From Marinobacter lutaoensis (GTDB taxonomy: Bacteria > Pseudomonadota > Gammaproteobacteria > Pseudomonadales > Oleiphilaceae), in assembly GCF_001981305.1 (NCBI RefSeq), contig NZ_MSCW01000002.1, forward strand, positions 62,001 to 126,000: a DNA stretch of 64,000 bases, read 5' to 3'. Positions 44,483-53,986 of this stretch are shown piece after piece. Under the pieces are notes generated by a model. It made no database searches. It worked only from the letters and a program-made list of their open reading frames with translations, and was not told where the DNA came from. Made by a program: the position numbers and the translations under genes. The first letter of the stretch is position 1; the number at the start of each line of letters is the position of its first letter.

Positions 44483-45685
44483 ATGACTGACGTATACATC
44501 TGCCATCCCCGACGCTCGGCCATCGGCCGCTTCGGCGGCACCCTGGCCAGCGTGCGCCCGGACGACCTGGCCGCCGACATTCTCAAGGCGGTACTGGCCG
44601 AGGCGCCAGACCTGGACCCCGCGGCCATCGACGAAGTGCTGTTGGGCTGCGCCAACCAGGCCGGCGAAGACAACCGCAACGTGGCCCGCATGGCGGCACT
44701 GCTGGCGGGCCTGCCAACGACGGTGCCGGGCGGCACCCTCAACCGTCTGTGCGGGTCCGGCATGGACGCGGTGGGTACCGCGTTCCGGGCGATTCGTGCC
44801 GGCGAGATCGAACTGGCCCTGGCCGGTGGCGTCGAGTCCATGTCCCGCGCCCCCTACGTCATGGGCAAGGCCGACACCCCGTTCGCCCGGAACCAGCAGA
44901 TCGAGGACACCACCATCGGCTGGCGTTTCGTCAACCCCTTGATGAAAGCGCGCTACGGCATTGACTCCATGCCGGAAACCGCCGAAAACGTCGCCGAGCA
45001 ATACAAGGTGTCGCGGCAGGATCAGGACCTGTTCGCCTTCCGGTCCCAGCAGAAGGCGGCCCGGGCCCGGGACAACGGCATCTTCGCCGAGGAAATCACG
45101 CCGGTGACCATTCCCCGCCGGAAACAGGAGCCGCGGGTGTTCGACACCGACGAGCATCCCCGCAGCACCACCCTGGAAAAGCTGGCGGCGCTGCCGACAC
45201 CGTTCCGGGAAGGTGGTTCGGTCACCGCCGGCAACGCGTCCGGCGTCAACGACGGGGCCGCGGCCATGCTGGTGGCCAGTGCCCAAGCGGTACAACGTCA
45301 CGGCCTGCGGCCCATCGCCCGCGTCGTCGGCATGGCCACCGCCGGGGTCGAACCCCGCATCATGGGCATCGGGCCGGTGCCGGCCACCCGCACTCTGCTG
45401 GCGCGCCTGGGGCTGTCGCTGGATCAGGTCGACGTGATCGAACTGAACGAGGCGTTCGCGGCCCAGAGCCTGGCGGTGATGCGAGAACTGGGGCTGGCGG
45501 ACGATGACCCCCGGGTCAACCCCAACGGCGGCGCCATCGCCCTGGGTCACCCGCTCGGCATGTCCGGCGCCCGGCTGGTGATGACCGCGGCGCACCAGCT
45601 GCAGCGCACTGGCGGCCGCTACGCCCTGTGCACCATGTGCATCGGCGTCGGCCAGGGCATCGCCCTGCTGATTGAACGCACGTGA
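44483..45685 (+). CDS. pcaF: Beta-ketoadipyl-CoA thiolase
   Basis: This 400-residue thiolase cleaves beta-ketoadipyl-CoA to succinyl-CoA and acetyl-CoA. It follows P. putida PcaF closely: [36 protein letters not shown], catalytic Cys in [39 protein letters not shown], the His in [18 protein letters not shown] and the second Cys in TMCIGVGQG. The EDTTIGWRF signature separates it from acetoacetyl-CoA thiolases. It is ten bases after pcaJ in the same operon. Confidence 0.95.
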   Translation: MTDVYICHPRRSAIGRFGGTLASVRPDDLAADILKAVLAEAPDLDPAAIDEVLLGCANQAGEDNRNVARMAALLAGLPTTVPGGTLNRLCGSGMDAVGTAFRAIRAGEIELALAGGVESMSRAPYVMGKADTPFARNQQIEDTTIGWRFVNPLMKARYGIDSMPETAENVAEQYKVSRQDQDLFAFRSQQKAARARDNGIFAEEITPVTIPRRKQEPRVFDTDEHPRSTTLEKLAALPTPFREGGSVTAGNASGVNDGAAAMLVASAQAVQRHGLRPIARVVGMATAGVEPRIMGIGPVPATRTLLARLGLSLDQVDVIELNEAFAAQSLAVMRELGLADDDPRVNPNGGAIALGHPLGMSGARLVMTAAHQLQRTGGRYALCTMCIGVGQGIALLIERT

Positions 45686-45749
45686 CAACCGGTCACAACC
45701 ACAACAACCAAAACGTCCATCGATATCCAAAAACAACGGTCACAAAACA

Positions 45750-47066
45750 ATGGAAGCAATCACCAACCTTTCCGTTCGCATGGTTCAGCGCTACCTGCCC
45801 AGCGCTTTTGTCCTCGCGGTGATCCTCACCGCCATCGTGTTCGTGCTCGGCATGACGGTCTCCGGCCAGTCGCCCGTGGCGATGGCCGGATACTGGGGTG
45901 ACGGATTCTCGAAACTGTTCAAATTCGGCATGCAGATGGTGCTGGTGCTCCTGACCGGCTACGTGCTCGCCCTCACGCCGGCGGTGCAGTCGATGCTCAC
46001 CGGCCTGACCCGGCACACCAGCACGCCCCGCCAGGCCCTGGTCCTGACCATTGTGGTCAGCTTCGTCTGCTACTACCTGAACTGGGGCTTTGGCATGGTC
46101 GCCGGCGCCATCCTGGCCCGGGAAATGGGCCGGCGGGTCGCCGTGCATTTCCCGCTGATCGTTGCCGCGGCCTATGGCGGCGAGCTGGTGCGGGGGCCCT
46201 CCTCCTCCATTCCCCTGGTGATCGCCACCCCCGACCATTTCATGGAGGACGCCATCGGTATCGTGCCGGTCAGCGAAACCCTCTACTCCGGCTGGAACAT
46301 CGCCCTGACCATCACACTGCTGGTGCTGCTGGTGATCTTCTTCCTGCTGCAAAAGCAGCCCGAGCGCATCGTCCGCCTGGACGACAGCGGCGATGATCGG
46401 CCGGACACCCAGGCCGATGCAACCGCCGGACACAGCCCAGCCGAGCGCATCGAGAACAGCCGCTGGCCCACCCTGTTCCTGGGCCTGCTGGCCGCCGCCT
46501 ATCTGATCGCTCAGGTGGTCAACCAGGGCTTCAGCATCAACCTCAACACCATCATCCTGATCTTCCTGGCGCTGGGCCTGATTCTGCACCGGAATTCCGT
46601 CGCTTACCTGAAGGCCACGGAAAAGGCGGTGACGGCGGCCCGGGGCATCATCGTGCAGTTCCCGCTCTACGCCGGCATCGCCGGAATGATGACCAACTCG
46701 GGGCTGGTGACCCAGTTCTCCGAAGCGATCATTGCCATCGCGACGCCGGGAAGCTTTCCTCTGCTGACGTTCCTCTCCGCCGGCCTGGTCAACTTCTTCA
46801 TCCCCTCCGGGGGCGGTCAGTGGGCGATTCAGGGGCCGATCATGATGGAAGCCGCAGCGGCCCTGGGGGCCGACCCCGCCCAGACCATCATGGCCTTCAC
46901 CTGGGGCGATGGCTGGACCAACCAGATCCAGCCGTTCTGGGCCCTGCCCCTGCTCGGGGTGGCCGGGCTGTCGGCTCGGGACATCATGGGCTACCTGCTG
47001 GTGTGGCTGCTGATTTCCGGTGCCGCCATCGCCGGCACTTTCATGCTGCTCGCCGCCTTCGGCTGA
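45750..47066 (+). CDS. AtoE-family short-chain fatty acid/keto acid transporter
   Basis: This 438-residue membrane protein of the AtoE/TIGR00366 family has about 11-12 helices. Recognisable segments are LSVRMVQRYLPSAFVLAVILT, NWGFGMVAGAILAREMGRR, VNFFIPSGGGQWAIQGPI and WGDGWTNQIQPFWALPLLG. Relatives take up short-chain fatty acids with acetoacetate-type metabolism. Placed after pcaIJF it may import beta-ketoadipate or another oxo acid. The start at 45750 is the family start but lacks a clear ribosome site. The 64 bases before it contain no terminator. Confidence 0.9.
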   Translation: MEAITNLSVRMVQRYLPSAFVLAVILTAIVFVLGMTVSGQSPVAMAGYWGDGFSKLFKFGMQMVLVLLTGYVLALTPAVQSMLTGLTRHTSTPRQALVLTIVVSFVCYYLNWGFGMVAGAILAREMGRRVAVHFPLIVAAAYGGELVRGPSSSIPLVIATPDHFMEDAIGIVPVSETLYSGWNIALTITLLVLLVIFFLLQKQPERIVRLDDSGDDRPDTQADATAGHSPAERIENSRWPTLFLGLLAAAYLIAQVVNQGFSINLNTIILIFLALGLILHRNSVAYLKATEKAVTAARGIIVQFPLYAGIAGMMTNSGLVTQFSEAIIAIATPGSFPLLTFLSAGLVNFFIPSGGGQWAIQGPIMMEAAAALGADPAQTIMAFTWGDGWTNQIQPFWALPLLGVAGLSARDIMGYLLVWLLISGAAIAGTFMLLAAFG

Positions 47067-47073
47067 CCCTCCC

Positions 47074-47096
47074 GACCCCCGGCCCCGCCGGGGGTC
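47074..47096. terminator. Hairpin terminator between the convergent atoE-like and lpxR-like genes
   Basis: GACCCCCGGC (47074-47083) and GCCGGGGGTC (47087-47096) form a perfect 10-bp stem with a 3-base loop. T tracts are short in both directions, but the position between two convergent stop codons supports termination for both genes. Confidence 0.7.
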
Positions 47097-47097
47097 T

Positions 47098-48114
47098 TCA
47101 TATCCGCCAGGACAGCGCCAGGGTGCCATAGGAGAAGTGGCTCTTGTTGCTCTGTTCCTGGTCCGTGGTCGCCCTCAGGATGACCGACACCAGCCAGTCA
47201 TAGGCCTGCCAGCTGGCCCCCAGCCCCACCTGCCCCACCAGCGGCTTCTGGTCAAACCGGTAGGGGCCGGACTCGGCCTCCAGATAGCTGTAGGGGATGT
47301 ACTGGCCGCCCACACCCAGGAAAACCGACCAGCCGTCGCGGCCAAGCGCGCCGGGCAGGCCGATGGTGGACGCCGAACCGGAGTAGTCGGGGATGAGGTT
47401 GTCGGGCAGCTGGCTGCCGATCCGGAACACCAGCCCCAGATCCAGGCTGGTGCTGAACGTGGACAGCCGGCCACCGGTCATCACCGAAGCCTCGTACTGC
47501 CACCCGCCCAGGCGGCCAAGCGCCAGCCGCTCCGCGTGCTGAGCCTGGACGCCGCCCACCACGTCAGTGCCCAGCTGGTGGTCCCAGCCGGCCGGCTGAG
47601 TACTGCCCACCACCTTGTGAGCCCAGCGCTGCACCGCCTCGGCGCCGCTGTCCTCGCCCACCACGCCGAGATGGACCCCATACCCGGTGACCACGCCGGG
47701 CCGGGTGCTCCACAGGGTGGACGACACCGACAGATAGCCAACGTAGGGCAGGTCGTCGTAGCGGGGCTGAACCGATTCGATGTCCTCGGGGGTCACCATC
47801 AGCTGGCGAACGCTGAAACTGAGGCTGTGCCCGGTCCCCGGCGCGCCAACCCCCGGCAGGGGCGCCAGCAGGTTCCGGGCCCGCCCCGCCAAGCACAGCC
47901 GGCAGTGCCGGTCCCGTTCCGCCGGTTCACCGAGCCAGGACAGCCGCACGCCGTTGGTGTAGCCCTGGTCGGTGCCGGTCAGCAGGTCGTTGTCCCACGA
48001 CAGGTTAAGCACATCGCCGTGGCAGACGGACACCACCGCGCCCTGGAGCACCGGCACCAGGGCACAACGGGCCAACACGGGCAACGGGGCCTTGCGCCCC
48101 GGGCACTGGGTCAT
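47098..48114 (-). CDS. LpxR-like outer membrane lipid A deacylase family protein (DUF2219)
   Basis: This 338-residue outer-membrane beta-barrel protein has the DUF2219/LpxR signature near its N-terminus (LSWDNDLLTGTDQGYTNGVRLSW), where the Asn-Asp pair corresponds to calcium/catalytic residues of LpxR. Later motifs are YDDLPYVGYLS and GWDHQLG. LpxR removes the 3'-acyloxyacyl chain of lipid A. Whether this protein does so is inferred from family only. It ends in LALSWRI. The first 30 residues act as a signal peptide but are unusually rich in Cys. It is a single-gene unit. Confidence 0.85.
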   Translation of the reverse strand: MTQCPGRKAPLPVLARCALVPVLQGAVVSVCHGDVLNLSWDNDLLTGTDQGYTNGVRLSWLGEPAERDRHCRLCLAGRARNLLAPLPGVGAPGTGHSLSFSVRQLMVTPEDIESVQPRYDDLPYVGYLSVSSTLWSTRPGVVTGYGVHLGVVGEDSGAEAVQRWAHKVVGSTQPAGWDHQLGTDVVGGVQAQHAERLALGRLGGWQYEASVMTGGRLSTFSTSLDLGLVFRIGSQLPDNLIPDYSGSASTIGLPGALGRDGWSVFLGVGGQYIPYSYLEAESGPYRFDQKPLVGQVGLGASWQAYDWLVSVILRATTDQEQSNKSHFSYGTLALSWRI

Positions 48115-48149
48115 GGTAACGGTTCTCGTGAACGTTGTTCGGGTGAGTG

Positions 48150-49730
48150 TCAGGATTTCCGGCCGAACCGGACCACCAGCTCATGGAGGGCCTCGGCGAT
48201 CCGGCCCAGCTCGCCTATACAGTGGGTGGACTTCTCGCCTTTATCAAGGGTCTGTCTGGCCATGGTCGACATCCGGCCAATCTGCTGGTCGATCTGCTCG
48301 GCCACCTGTGCCTGCTGCTCCATCGCCGAAGCCATCTGGATGGCCATCCCGGTGATCTCGCCCACCGCGCCATTGATGTCCTGCAGCGCGTGTTCCGCCG
48401 TCAGCATTTTTTCCAGGCCGAGGTCCGCGGCCTCCACACCGGAGCGGGCCATGATCACCGAACGCTCGCTCCGCTCCACCAGTCCCGACATCACTTCGTG
48501 GATCTCGGACGTGGACGCCCGGGTGCGCTTGGCCAGCTCGCGCACCTCGTCCGCCACCACCGCGAATCCGCGCCCGTGCTCGCCGGCCCGGGCCGCCTCG
48601 ATGGCCGCGTTCAGCGCCAGCAGGTTGGTCTGTTCGGCAATCTGGGCGATGGTTTCAGCCGCCGTGGCAATGCTCCGGTTCTGGTCGGAGACGGCCTGCA
48701 CCGCCTGGCTGACATCATGCACGGTCCGTTTCAACTGGTCGATGGCGTCCCGGGTGGAGGCGATCACCGACATCCCCTGGCCGGTCGCCTCCTGGACCTG
48801 CCGGGCCTTGTCCGCCGTACCCGCCACGTGCGCCGACACCTCGCCGATGCTCTGGGACATTTCGTGCATGGCGGCCGCCACCTGCTCCATCTCCTGCTGC
48901 CCCGCGCGCACCGTCTCCTGGCATTCGTGCGACAGTTCCAGCCCTTGCATGGAACGGGCGCGAACCTGGGCGGCGGCATCCTCGAGCCGGGTCAGGACAG
49001 TATCCAGATGTGCCGTCTGCGCCAGGACGGCCACTTTCAGACGGCCCAGGTCCAGCGCTTCCCGGGTATAACAGCGGGCTGCCAGGGGATCGGAAAAGCT
49101 GCCCGCCAGCACCGACGACAGCGAGCGCATCAACCGCTTGCGCTCCCAGGTCTGCCAGCCGGCATACACCAGCACCCCCACCGCCAGCAGCACCTCCGAG
49201 AGTTCCTGCCGGCCGCCGGCCAGCAGGGTCAGGGCCAGCACCAACACCAAGACCAGAAAGGCCGTCGACGGCGCCACCCGGTCGGTCCAACGGTGGATGG
49301 ACTTGCCCTGGCGCAGACGCTCGTACAGCGCCTCCGCCCTGGCCACATCCTCGCGCCGGGGACAGGAGCGGACCGACTCGTAGCCGACCACCTGGCCCTG
49401 CTCGGTGATCGGGGTGACGTAGGCGTCGACCCAGTAGTAGTCACCGTTCTTGCAGCGGTTCTTGACCAGCCCCATCCAGGGCTTGCCCGCCTTGAGATGG
49501 GCCCAGAGGTTGCCAAAGGCCTCCGGCGGCATGTCCGGGTGGCGCACGATGTTGTGGGGCTTGCCGATCAGCTCCTCGCGGGAGAACCCGCTGACCTCGA
49601 CAAACGCCTGGTTGCAGTGGGTGATGCGGCCCTTGAGGTCGGTGGAGGAAATCAGCTTCTGGGTGGCTGGGAATTCACGTTCAACAGTGGTAACCGGCAG
49701 ATTCTTTTTCATTGTCTTGCACCGATCCAT
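48150..49730 (-). CDS. PAS-domain methyl-accepting chemotaxis protein, Aer-like
   Basis: This is a 526-residue chemoreceptor. The N-terminal PAS domain (about residues 20-120: [31 protein letters not shown], with [11 protein letters not shown] and [24 protein letters not shown]) is like Aer, which senses redox through FAD. Two adjacent hydrophobic segments follow ([14 protein letters not shown] and [14 protein letters not shown]) with no large periplasmic domain. The C-terminal signalling hairpin is [20 protein letters not shown]. The ATG at 49730 has GAGGG five bases upstream. Other in-frame starts are 49766 and 49712. No che genes are nearby. Confidence 0.93.
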   Translation of the reverse strand: MDRCKTMKKNLPVTTVEREFPATQKLISSTDLKGRITHCNQAFVEVSGFSREELIGKPHNIVRHPDMPPEAFGNLWAHLKAGKPWMGLVKNRCKNGDYYWVDAYVTPITEQGQVVGYESVRSCPRREDVARAEALYERLRQGKSIHRWTDRVAPSTAFLVLVLVLALTLLAGGRQELSEVLLAVGVLVYAGWQTWERKRLMRSLSSVLAGSFSDPLAARCYTREALDLGRLKVAVLAQTAHLDTVLTRLEDAAAQVRARSMQGLELSHECQETVRAGQQEMEQVAAAMHEMSQSIGEVSAHVAGTADKARQVQEATGQGMSVIASTRDAIDQLKRTVHDVSQAVQAVSDQNRSIATAAETIAQIAEQTNLLALNAAIEAARAGEHGRGFAVVADEVRELAKRTRASTSEIHEVMSGLVERSERSVIMARSGVEAADLGLEKMLTAEHALQDINGAVGEITGMAIQMASAMEQQAQVAEQIDQQIGRMSTMARQTLDKGEKSTHCIGELGRIAEALHELVVRFGRKS

Positions 49731-49830
49731 GGTGGCCCTCTTGAAGAGTGGCCAGAACGACTCCATACATGAAGCAGTTATAGGCAGATTTCGCCGGTTT
49801 TGCGAACCGATGTTTGATTAGGCTGCGACT

Positions 49831-49855
49831 TTTTTATCCCCACCCTGGATAAAAA
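49831..49855. promoter_or_regulatory. Perfect AT-rich inverted repeat upstream of the chemoreceptor and small membrane genes
   Basis: TTTTTATCC (49831-49839) and GGATAAAAA (49847-49855) are exact 9-bp reverse complements with a 7-base spacer, in the gap between two divergent genes. It could be a shared operator. It is not followed by a coding end, so termination is unlikely. Confidence 0.45.
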
Positions 49856-49921
49856 TCCGTCAATTGGCGATAATGGCCGGCGTTTTTTTCACCAGCACCG
49901 TGGTTCGGTCGTTTCTGGATT

Positions 49922-50239
49922 ATGGCTATCATCCATCTGTTTCAACTCGTCATTTTCACTGCCCTGCTGTTCCATACCGTGCAGCTGCTGCCCGCGTTCG
50001 GGCAGTTTCTGGGCACGGCGCAATCCGCGTTCCAATCCGGCTATCGCTGCGCCATACTGACTGTCCGCCTGGCCCGCAATATCCTGGGCCTGATCCTGGT
50101 CACCGCCAGCACCGCACCCAACCCGGACATCCACGCCCTGGTTCCCAAGGGCATCGCGCTGCTGGTGGTGCTGGCGGTGGTCAATGGCGTCCTGACCCAC
50201 TTTCAGGACCGGACCCGCGCCGAGGGCGTCCGTTTCTGA
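49922..50239 (+). CDS. Small membrane protein of unknown function
   Basis: This is a 105-residue hydrophobic protein with helices near residues 3-20 (IIHLFQLVIFTALLFHTVQLL), 50-62 (ARNILGLILVT) and 75-90 (GIALLVVLAVVNGVL), ending in a charged tail (DRTRAEGVRF). I do not recognise a family. It is 25 bases upstream of nfsA on the same strand and may be co-transcribed. The antisense frames over it look like shadows. Confidence 0.6.
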   Translation: MAIIHLFQLVIFTALLFHTVQLLPAFGQFLGTAQSAFQSGYRCAILTVRLARNILGLILVTASTAPNPDIHALVPKGIALLVVLAVVNGVLTHFQDRTRAEGVRF

Positions 50240-50264
50240 ACCCGGCCCAGTCTAGCGAGGTACC

Positions 50265-51002
50265 ATGAATCCCATCATCGAACTGCTGCAAGCACACCGT
50301 TCCATCCGCAAGTTTCAGGACCGTGAGATCCCCCGGCCGCTGCTGGAGACGCTGATCCGGGCCGGCCAGTGCGCCGCCACCTCCAATCACATCCAAGCCT
50401 ATACCGTGATCCGGGTGACCGACCGGGACAACCGCGCCCGCATGGCGGAGCTGGCCGGCGGACAGCAGCACATCGTCGAGGCGGCCGAGTTTCTGGTGTT
50501 CTGCGCGGACCTGAAGCGGCCCACGGAAGCCGCCGAGCGGGCCGGGGCCGAGGTGATTCGGGGCATGACTGAACAGTTGCTGGTCGCCACCATCGACACC
50601 GCACTGATGGCCCAGAACGTGGCGGTGGCGGCCGAATCGGTGGGCCTGGGGCTGTGCTATGTCGGCGGCATCCGCAACCATCCGGAGGCGGTGGCGGACC
50701 TGCTGAAGCTGCCGGAGCATGTCTATCCGGTGTTCGGCATGAGCCTGGGCTATCCTGCCCAGAACCCCGAGGTCAAACCCCGGCTGCCACTGGCGGCCAT
50801 CCTCAAGGACGATCACTACGACGACAGCGACGCGCCGGTCCGGGTCGCGGAGTTCGACGAAACCATGCACCGTTACTACCTGGAGCGCACCGGCGGCAAC
50901 AAGGACTCCAACTGGTCCCGGGAACTGAAGCCCCTGTTCACCACCAAGCTGCGCCCGCACATGCGCGACTTCCTGGTCAGCCGCGGTTTCGAGATGAAGT
51001 AA
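50265..51002 (+). CDS. nfsA: Oxygen-insensitive NADPH nitroreductase
   Basis: This is a 245-residue FMN-dependent nitroreductase of the NfsA/FRP group. The N-terminus (LLQAHRSIRKFQDREIPRPLLETLIRAGQCAATSNHIQAYTVIRV), GIRNHPEAVADLLKLPEHVYPVFGMSLGYP and the C-terminal TTKLRPHMRDFLVSRGF are typical, and the length matches E. coli NfsA (240). It reduces nitroaromatics and quinones using NADPH in the cytosol. Its last 26 bases overlap the end of the convergent iron-binding-protein gene. Confidence 0.93.
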   Translation: MNPIIELLQAHRSIRKFQDREIPRPLLETLIRAGQCAATSNHIQAYTVIRVTDRDNRARMAELAGGQQHIVEAAEFLVFCADLKRPTEAAERAGAEVIRGMTEQLLVATIDTALMAQNVAVAAESVGLGLCYVGGIRNHPEAVADLLKLPEHVYPVFGMSLGYPAQNPEVKPRLPLAAILKDDHYDDSDAPVRVAEFDETMHRYYLERTGGNKDSNWSRELKPLFTTKLRPHMRDFLVSRGFEMK

Positions 51003-51861
51003 CCAGGATCCCGACCACCTCGTCCACCTGCCGCTTCACGCTCACCAGCCCCGCGCCGGACAGATACCAGAGCCGGGGGTCCAGGTATCCGACCCGGATG
51101 TCGCCGGCACCGGCCGCCGCCAGGGCCCGCTCCAGTTCACCCCGGGGCAAGGGGGCTTGGCCGATGGCGGCACTGCGGTCCACCACCAGCACCACCTCCG
51201 GCGCCATCGCAGCCAGGTCCTCCGCGGTCACCGGATAGAACACCCGGGTGCCGCGCCGGACCGGCTCCACCGCATCCGGAATGGCCGGCGGCACCAGACC
51301 CAGCAGCTCCGACACCACCGGTTCCCGGCGCAGGGAGTACCGGCCGCCGTTGTGGGTGATCACCAGGGCCCGGATCCCGGCCGGGAGCGCCTCGCGTTGC
51401 CGCGCCACGTGCCGCCAGAGATCGTCCAGCTGATCACGGGCACGGGCTTCGGCGCCGTACAGCGCCGCCAGCCCCATCACCTTGGTTGCCAACGCCTCCC
51501 GAAAGTCGCCGTCGGCAAGTCCGACCTCTCGGACCCGAGCGATCCGCGCCAGCGCCTCCGCCGACTCGCCCTGTCGCCCGGTGATCAGGATCAGATCCGG
51601 CGCCAGCGTCCGCAACACCGCCAGATCCGGGACCTTCAGGGTACCGGCATCGGGCAGGCCGGCGGCCACCTCGGCGAGATAGTCCGGTAATCCGGCCTTG
51701 GGTACCGCCAGCACCCGTTGCCGCTGACCCAGGGCCACCAGGGTATCGAGGGCGCCGTGGTCATAGCTGACGACGGTGGGCCCGCTGCCGGGCGTGGCGC
51801 AGGCCGCCAGGCCCGCGACGGCCACGAGGGTCGCGGCTTTCAGACAGTTGAGCAGTTTCAT
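50977..51861 (-). CDS. Iron-siderophore ABC transporter binding lipoprotein
   Basis: This 294-residue periplasmic binding protein of the FepB/FatB class III group has a lipobox LAAC (Cys about residue 21), so it is predicted to be membrane-anchored. VVSYDHGALDTLVALGQRQRVLAVP, LRTLAPDLILITGRQ and FYPVTAEDLAAMAPEVVLVV are family-like. It directly follows the TonB receptor gene (12 bases), which marks it as the receptor's partner. This is unusual because a second binding protein is encoded with the permease genes across the divergent promoter. The 3' end overlaps nfsA by 26 bases. Confidence 0.88.
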   Translation of the reverse strand: MKLLNCLKAATLVAVAGLAACATPGSGPTVVSYDHGALDTLVALGQRQRVLAVPKAGLPDYLAEVAAGLPDAGTLKVPDLAVLRTLAPDLILITGRQGESAEALARIARVREVGLADGDFREALATKVMGLAALYGAEARARDQLDDLWRHVARQREALPAGIRALVITHNGGRYSLRREPVVSELLGLVPPAIPDAVEPVRRGTRVFYPVTAEDLAAMAPEVVLVVDRSAAIGQAPLPRGELERALAAAGAGDIRVGYLDPRLWYLSGAGLVSVKRQVDEVVGILVTSSRNRG

Positions 51862-51873
51862 GAATGTCTCCGA

Positions 51874-53898
51874 TCAGAAATCGACGGTCAGGCCGAGGTT
51901 CAGGCGCCGGCCATCCAGCACCACGCCGTAGCTTTCGGTGGTCACTTCCTTGTCTCCGACGTTGTACAGGCCAGCCTTCACCCGGGCCTGGTCGGTCAGC
52001 CGGTAGTTCAGCCCCACATCCACGAAGCCGTACCCGGGCGTGCCGTCGCTCATGCTGGTGCGGCTCAGGTAGTCGCTGGTCCGGCCGCGGAGGTTGGTAT
52101 CAAGCCACAGCCCCAGGCGGCTGGACGCCTGCCAGTCGAGGCCCGCGTTGAACATGTGCCGGGGCACCTGGTTCAGCGGCTCGCCCTCGAACTCGCCGGA
52201 CTGCTGCTCCGAGTCGGTGAAGGTGTAGCTGGAGCTGAACCGCAGGGTGGAGGTGAGGTCGTAATCCAGGCTCAGTTCGACCCCCTGCATCATGGCCTCG
52301 TCGATGTTTTTGCGGGTGCTCAGGAACAGGTAGTTCCGGCCCTGATACTCACACTGCCAAGTGGACGGATCGTTGCGGTCGCCGCCGGGGTCGCAGAACC
52401 GATCCTCGGCGATCTTGTCCTCAAACCGGGTATGGAACAGCATGGCGCTGGCGTTCAGCCCCGTGGCACGGTCCCGGTACACGAAGCCGAATTCGTAGCT
52501 GGTGCTGGTTTCCGGCTCCAGGTCCTCGTTGCCGATGATCAGCGCCCGCGGGTAACCGGCCGGCGAGCCCCCGCCGCCGGTGCCCCGGCCAAAGCCCTCG
52601 GTGGCCTCGGGCAGGCTGGGCTGCTTGTAGCCGGTGGAGACGCCGCCCTTGAGCGTCCACGCCGGGCTCAAGTGGTAGTTGGCGTACAGCCTCGGGCTCA
52701 GGTGGCCGCCGAACAGTTCGTCGTCGTTGTAGCGCAGGCCGGTGGTGAGGTTCAGGTCGTCGGTGACCGACCACTCCACCTCCGTGAACACGGCGGCGAT
52801 CCAGCGGTCGACGCTGGCGGTGGCTGTATCCAGGGTGCCGATCAGACCGTTGGTTTCATCCACCAGATCCTCGTACTTGTACTGACCGCCGAAGGTCAGC
52901 ATATGGCGCCCCATGAACCAGGTGCCCTGAGTGTTGGCGGTGGTGACCTTTTCCTTTTTCTCGTCCAGCTGAACCCGTTCGGACACATCGTGCTGCAGGT
53001 AGGAATTCAGCAGCAGCCGGCCGTAGCGGCCCTGGTGGGTCAGGGCGTAAACGTCCTTGTGGTAGGTGTAGCTGGTTGCCGTTTCGGTGGCGGCGATGCT
53101 CAGCCCCGGGGTGTGCTCGTAATCGAGCTTGGAGGCGGTGTAACTCACGGCGAACTCGTTGTCGTCGTCGGGGGTCAGAATCAGCTTGGCGCCGCCCTGG
53201 CGTTCGTCCTTGTCCGGCATGCTCTCGGCATTGTCACTGCCCCCCTCGAAGTGGGACTCCTCCGCGCCCTCCCAGGAACCGCTCACCTGGGCCCCGAGCA
53301 GGCCGGGGATGATCGGGCCACCGGCGAACAGGGTGGCCTGTTGGGCATCCTCGTTCAGTTCGGAGAGGGACTTGGTGTACTCGGTGGTCACCGAGCCGGA
53401 CCAGCGGTCCCCCTGCTTCCGGGTGATGATGTTGATGACCCCACCCATGGCCTCGGAACCGTACAGGGACGACATGGGACCGCGGATCACCTCGATCCGC
53501 TCGATCATCGACACCGGCGGCAGGGCAATCTGCTTGCCGCCGTCGTTGCCGTTGGTGTTGATGTTGCGGCCGGCGGACACCGGGCGGCCGTCCACCAGGT
53601 ACAGGGTGTAGGCTTCGGTCATGCCGCGAATGGTGATGTCCTGGGCGTTGCCACCGCCGTTGACGTAGAGCCCGGGGATGTTCTTGACGGCATCGGTGAT
53701 GTCATCGTACGAGCGCTTGGCCAGCTCCTCGCCGGAGATGACGGAAATACTGGCGGGGGCGTCCGAGATGTTCTGCTCGAACCCGGACGCGGTCACCACG
53801 ATCTCGTCGAGCGACACCGCTTCCTCACTCTGGGCCCAGGCACCGGAACCGCCACCGGCCATGGCCACGGCGGAGGCCAACAGGGAAAGACGACGCAT
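51874..53898 (-). CDS. TonB-dependent siderophore receptor
   Basis: This is a 674-residue outer-membrane receptor. A signal peptide (ending SGAWAQ) is followed by a TonB box (DEIVVTAS), the plug domain (ISVISGEELAKRSYDDITDAVK, MIERIEVIRGPMSSLYGSEA, GGVINIITRK) and a 22-strand barrel that ends in LTVDF with terminal Phe. The plug resembles the FepA/IroN/CirA catecholate branch. A loop has two Cys (RFCDPGG and WQCEYQG). A Fur-like box lies about 50 bases upstream. It heads an operon with a binding lipoprotein gene. Confidence 0.93.
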   Translation of the reverse strand: MRRLSLLASAVAMAGGGSGAWAQSEEAVSLDEIVVTASGFEQNISDAPASISVISGEELAKRSYDDITDAVKNIPGLYVNGGGNAQDITIRGMTEAYTLYLVDGRPVSAGRNINTNGNDGGKQIALPPVSMIERIEVIRGPMSSLYGSEAMGGVINIITRKQGDRWSGSVTTEYTKSLSELNEDAQQATLFAGGPIIPGLLGAQVSGSWEGAEESHFEGGSDNAESMPDKDERQGGAKLILTPDDDNEFAVSYTASKLDYEHTPGLSIAATETATSYTYHKDVYALTHQGRYGRLLLNSYLQHDVSERVQLDEKKEKVTTANTQGTWFMGRHMLTFGGQYKYEDLVDETNGLIGTLDTATASVDRWIAAVFTEVEWSVTDDLNLTTGLRYNDDELFGGHLSPRLYANYHLSPAWTLKGGVSTGYKQPSLPEATEGFGRGTGGGGSPAGYPRALIIGNEDLEPETSTSYEFGFVYRDRATGLNASAMLFHTRFEDKIAEDRFCDPGGDRNDPSTWQCEYQGRNYLFLSTRKNIDEAMMQGVELSLDYDLTSTLRFSSSYTFTDSEQQSGEFEGEPLNQVPRHMFNAGLDWQASSRLGLWLDTNLRGRTSDYLSRTSMSDGTPGYGFVDVGLNYRLTDQARVKAGLYNVGDKEVTTESYGVVLDGRRLNLGLTVDF

Positions 53899-53944
53899 GA
53901 CTATGACTCCTTACGTTGGGATGTTCGACACCATTAAAGATGCA

Positions 53945-53957
53945 AATGAATCTCATT
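53945..53957 (-). promoter_or_regulatory. Putative Fur box upstream of the TonB receptor
   Basis: AATGAATCTCATT (53945-53957) matches the Fur core imperfectly (about 11 of 15 positions of an extended alignment). It lies between the LysR stop and the receptor start, in the expected promoter position. Confidence 0.5.
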
Positions 53958-53986
53958 GGCGTCGAACATTACCACAAGGTAAGTTG

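Noticed and set aside
42866..47066. Reading the operon as ato (acetoacetate) genes
   Set aside because: The thiolase has the PcaF signature EDTTIGWRF, the transferase subunits fit the CatI/CatJ branch, and the regulator and palindromes fit the PcaR type. Acetoacetate use is kept only as a secondary possibility.
49740..49870. Sigma-28 promoter for the chemoreceptor gene
   Set aside because: Partial matches to the -35 and -10 elements occur on both strands but not with the required spacing.
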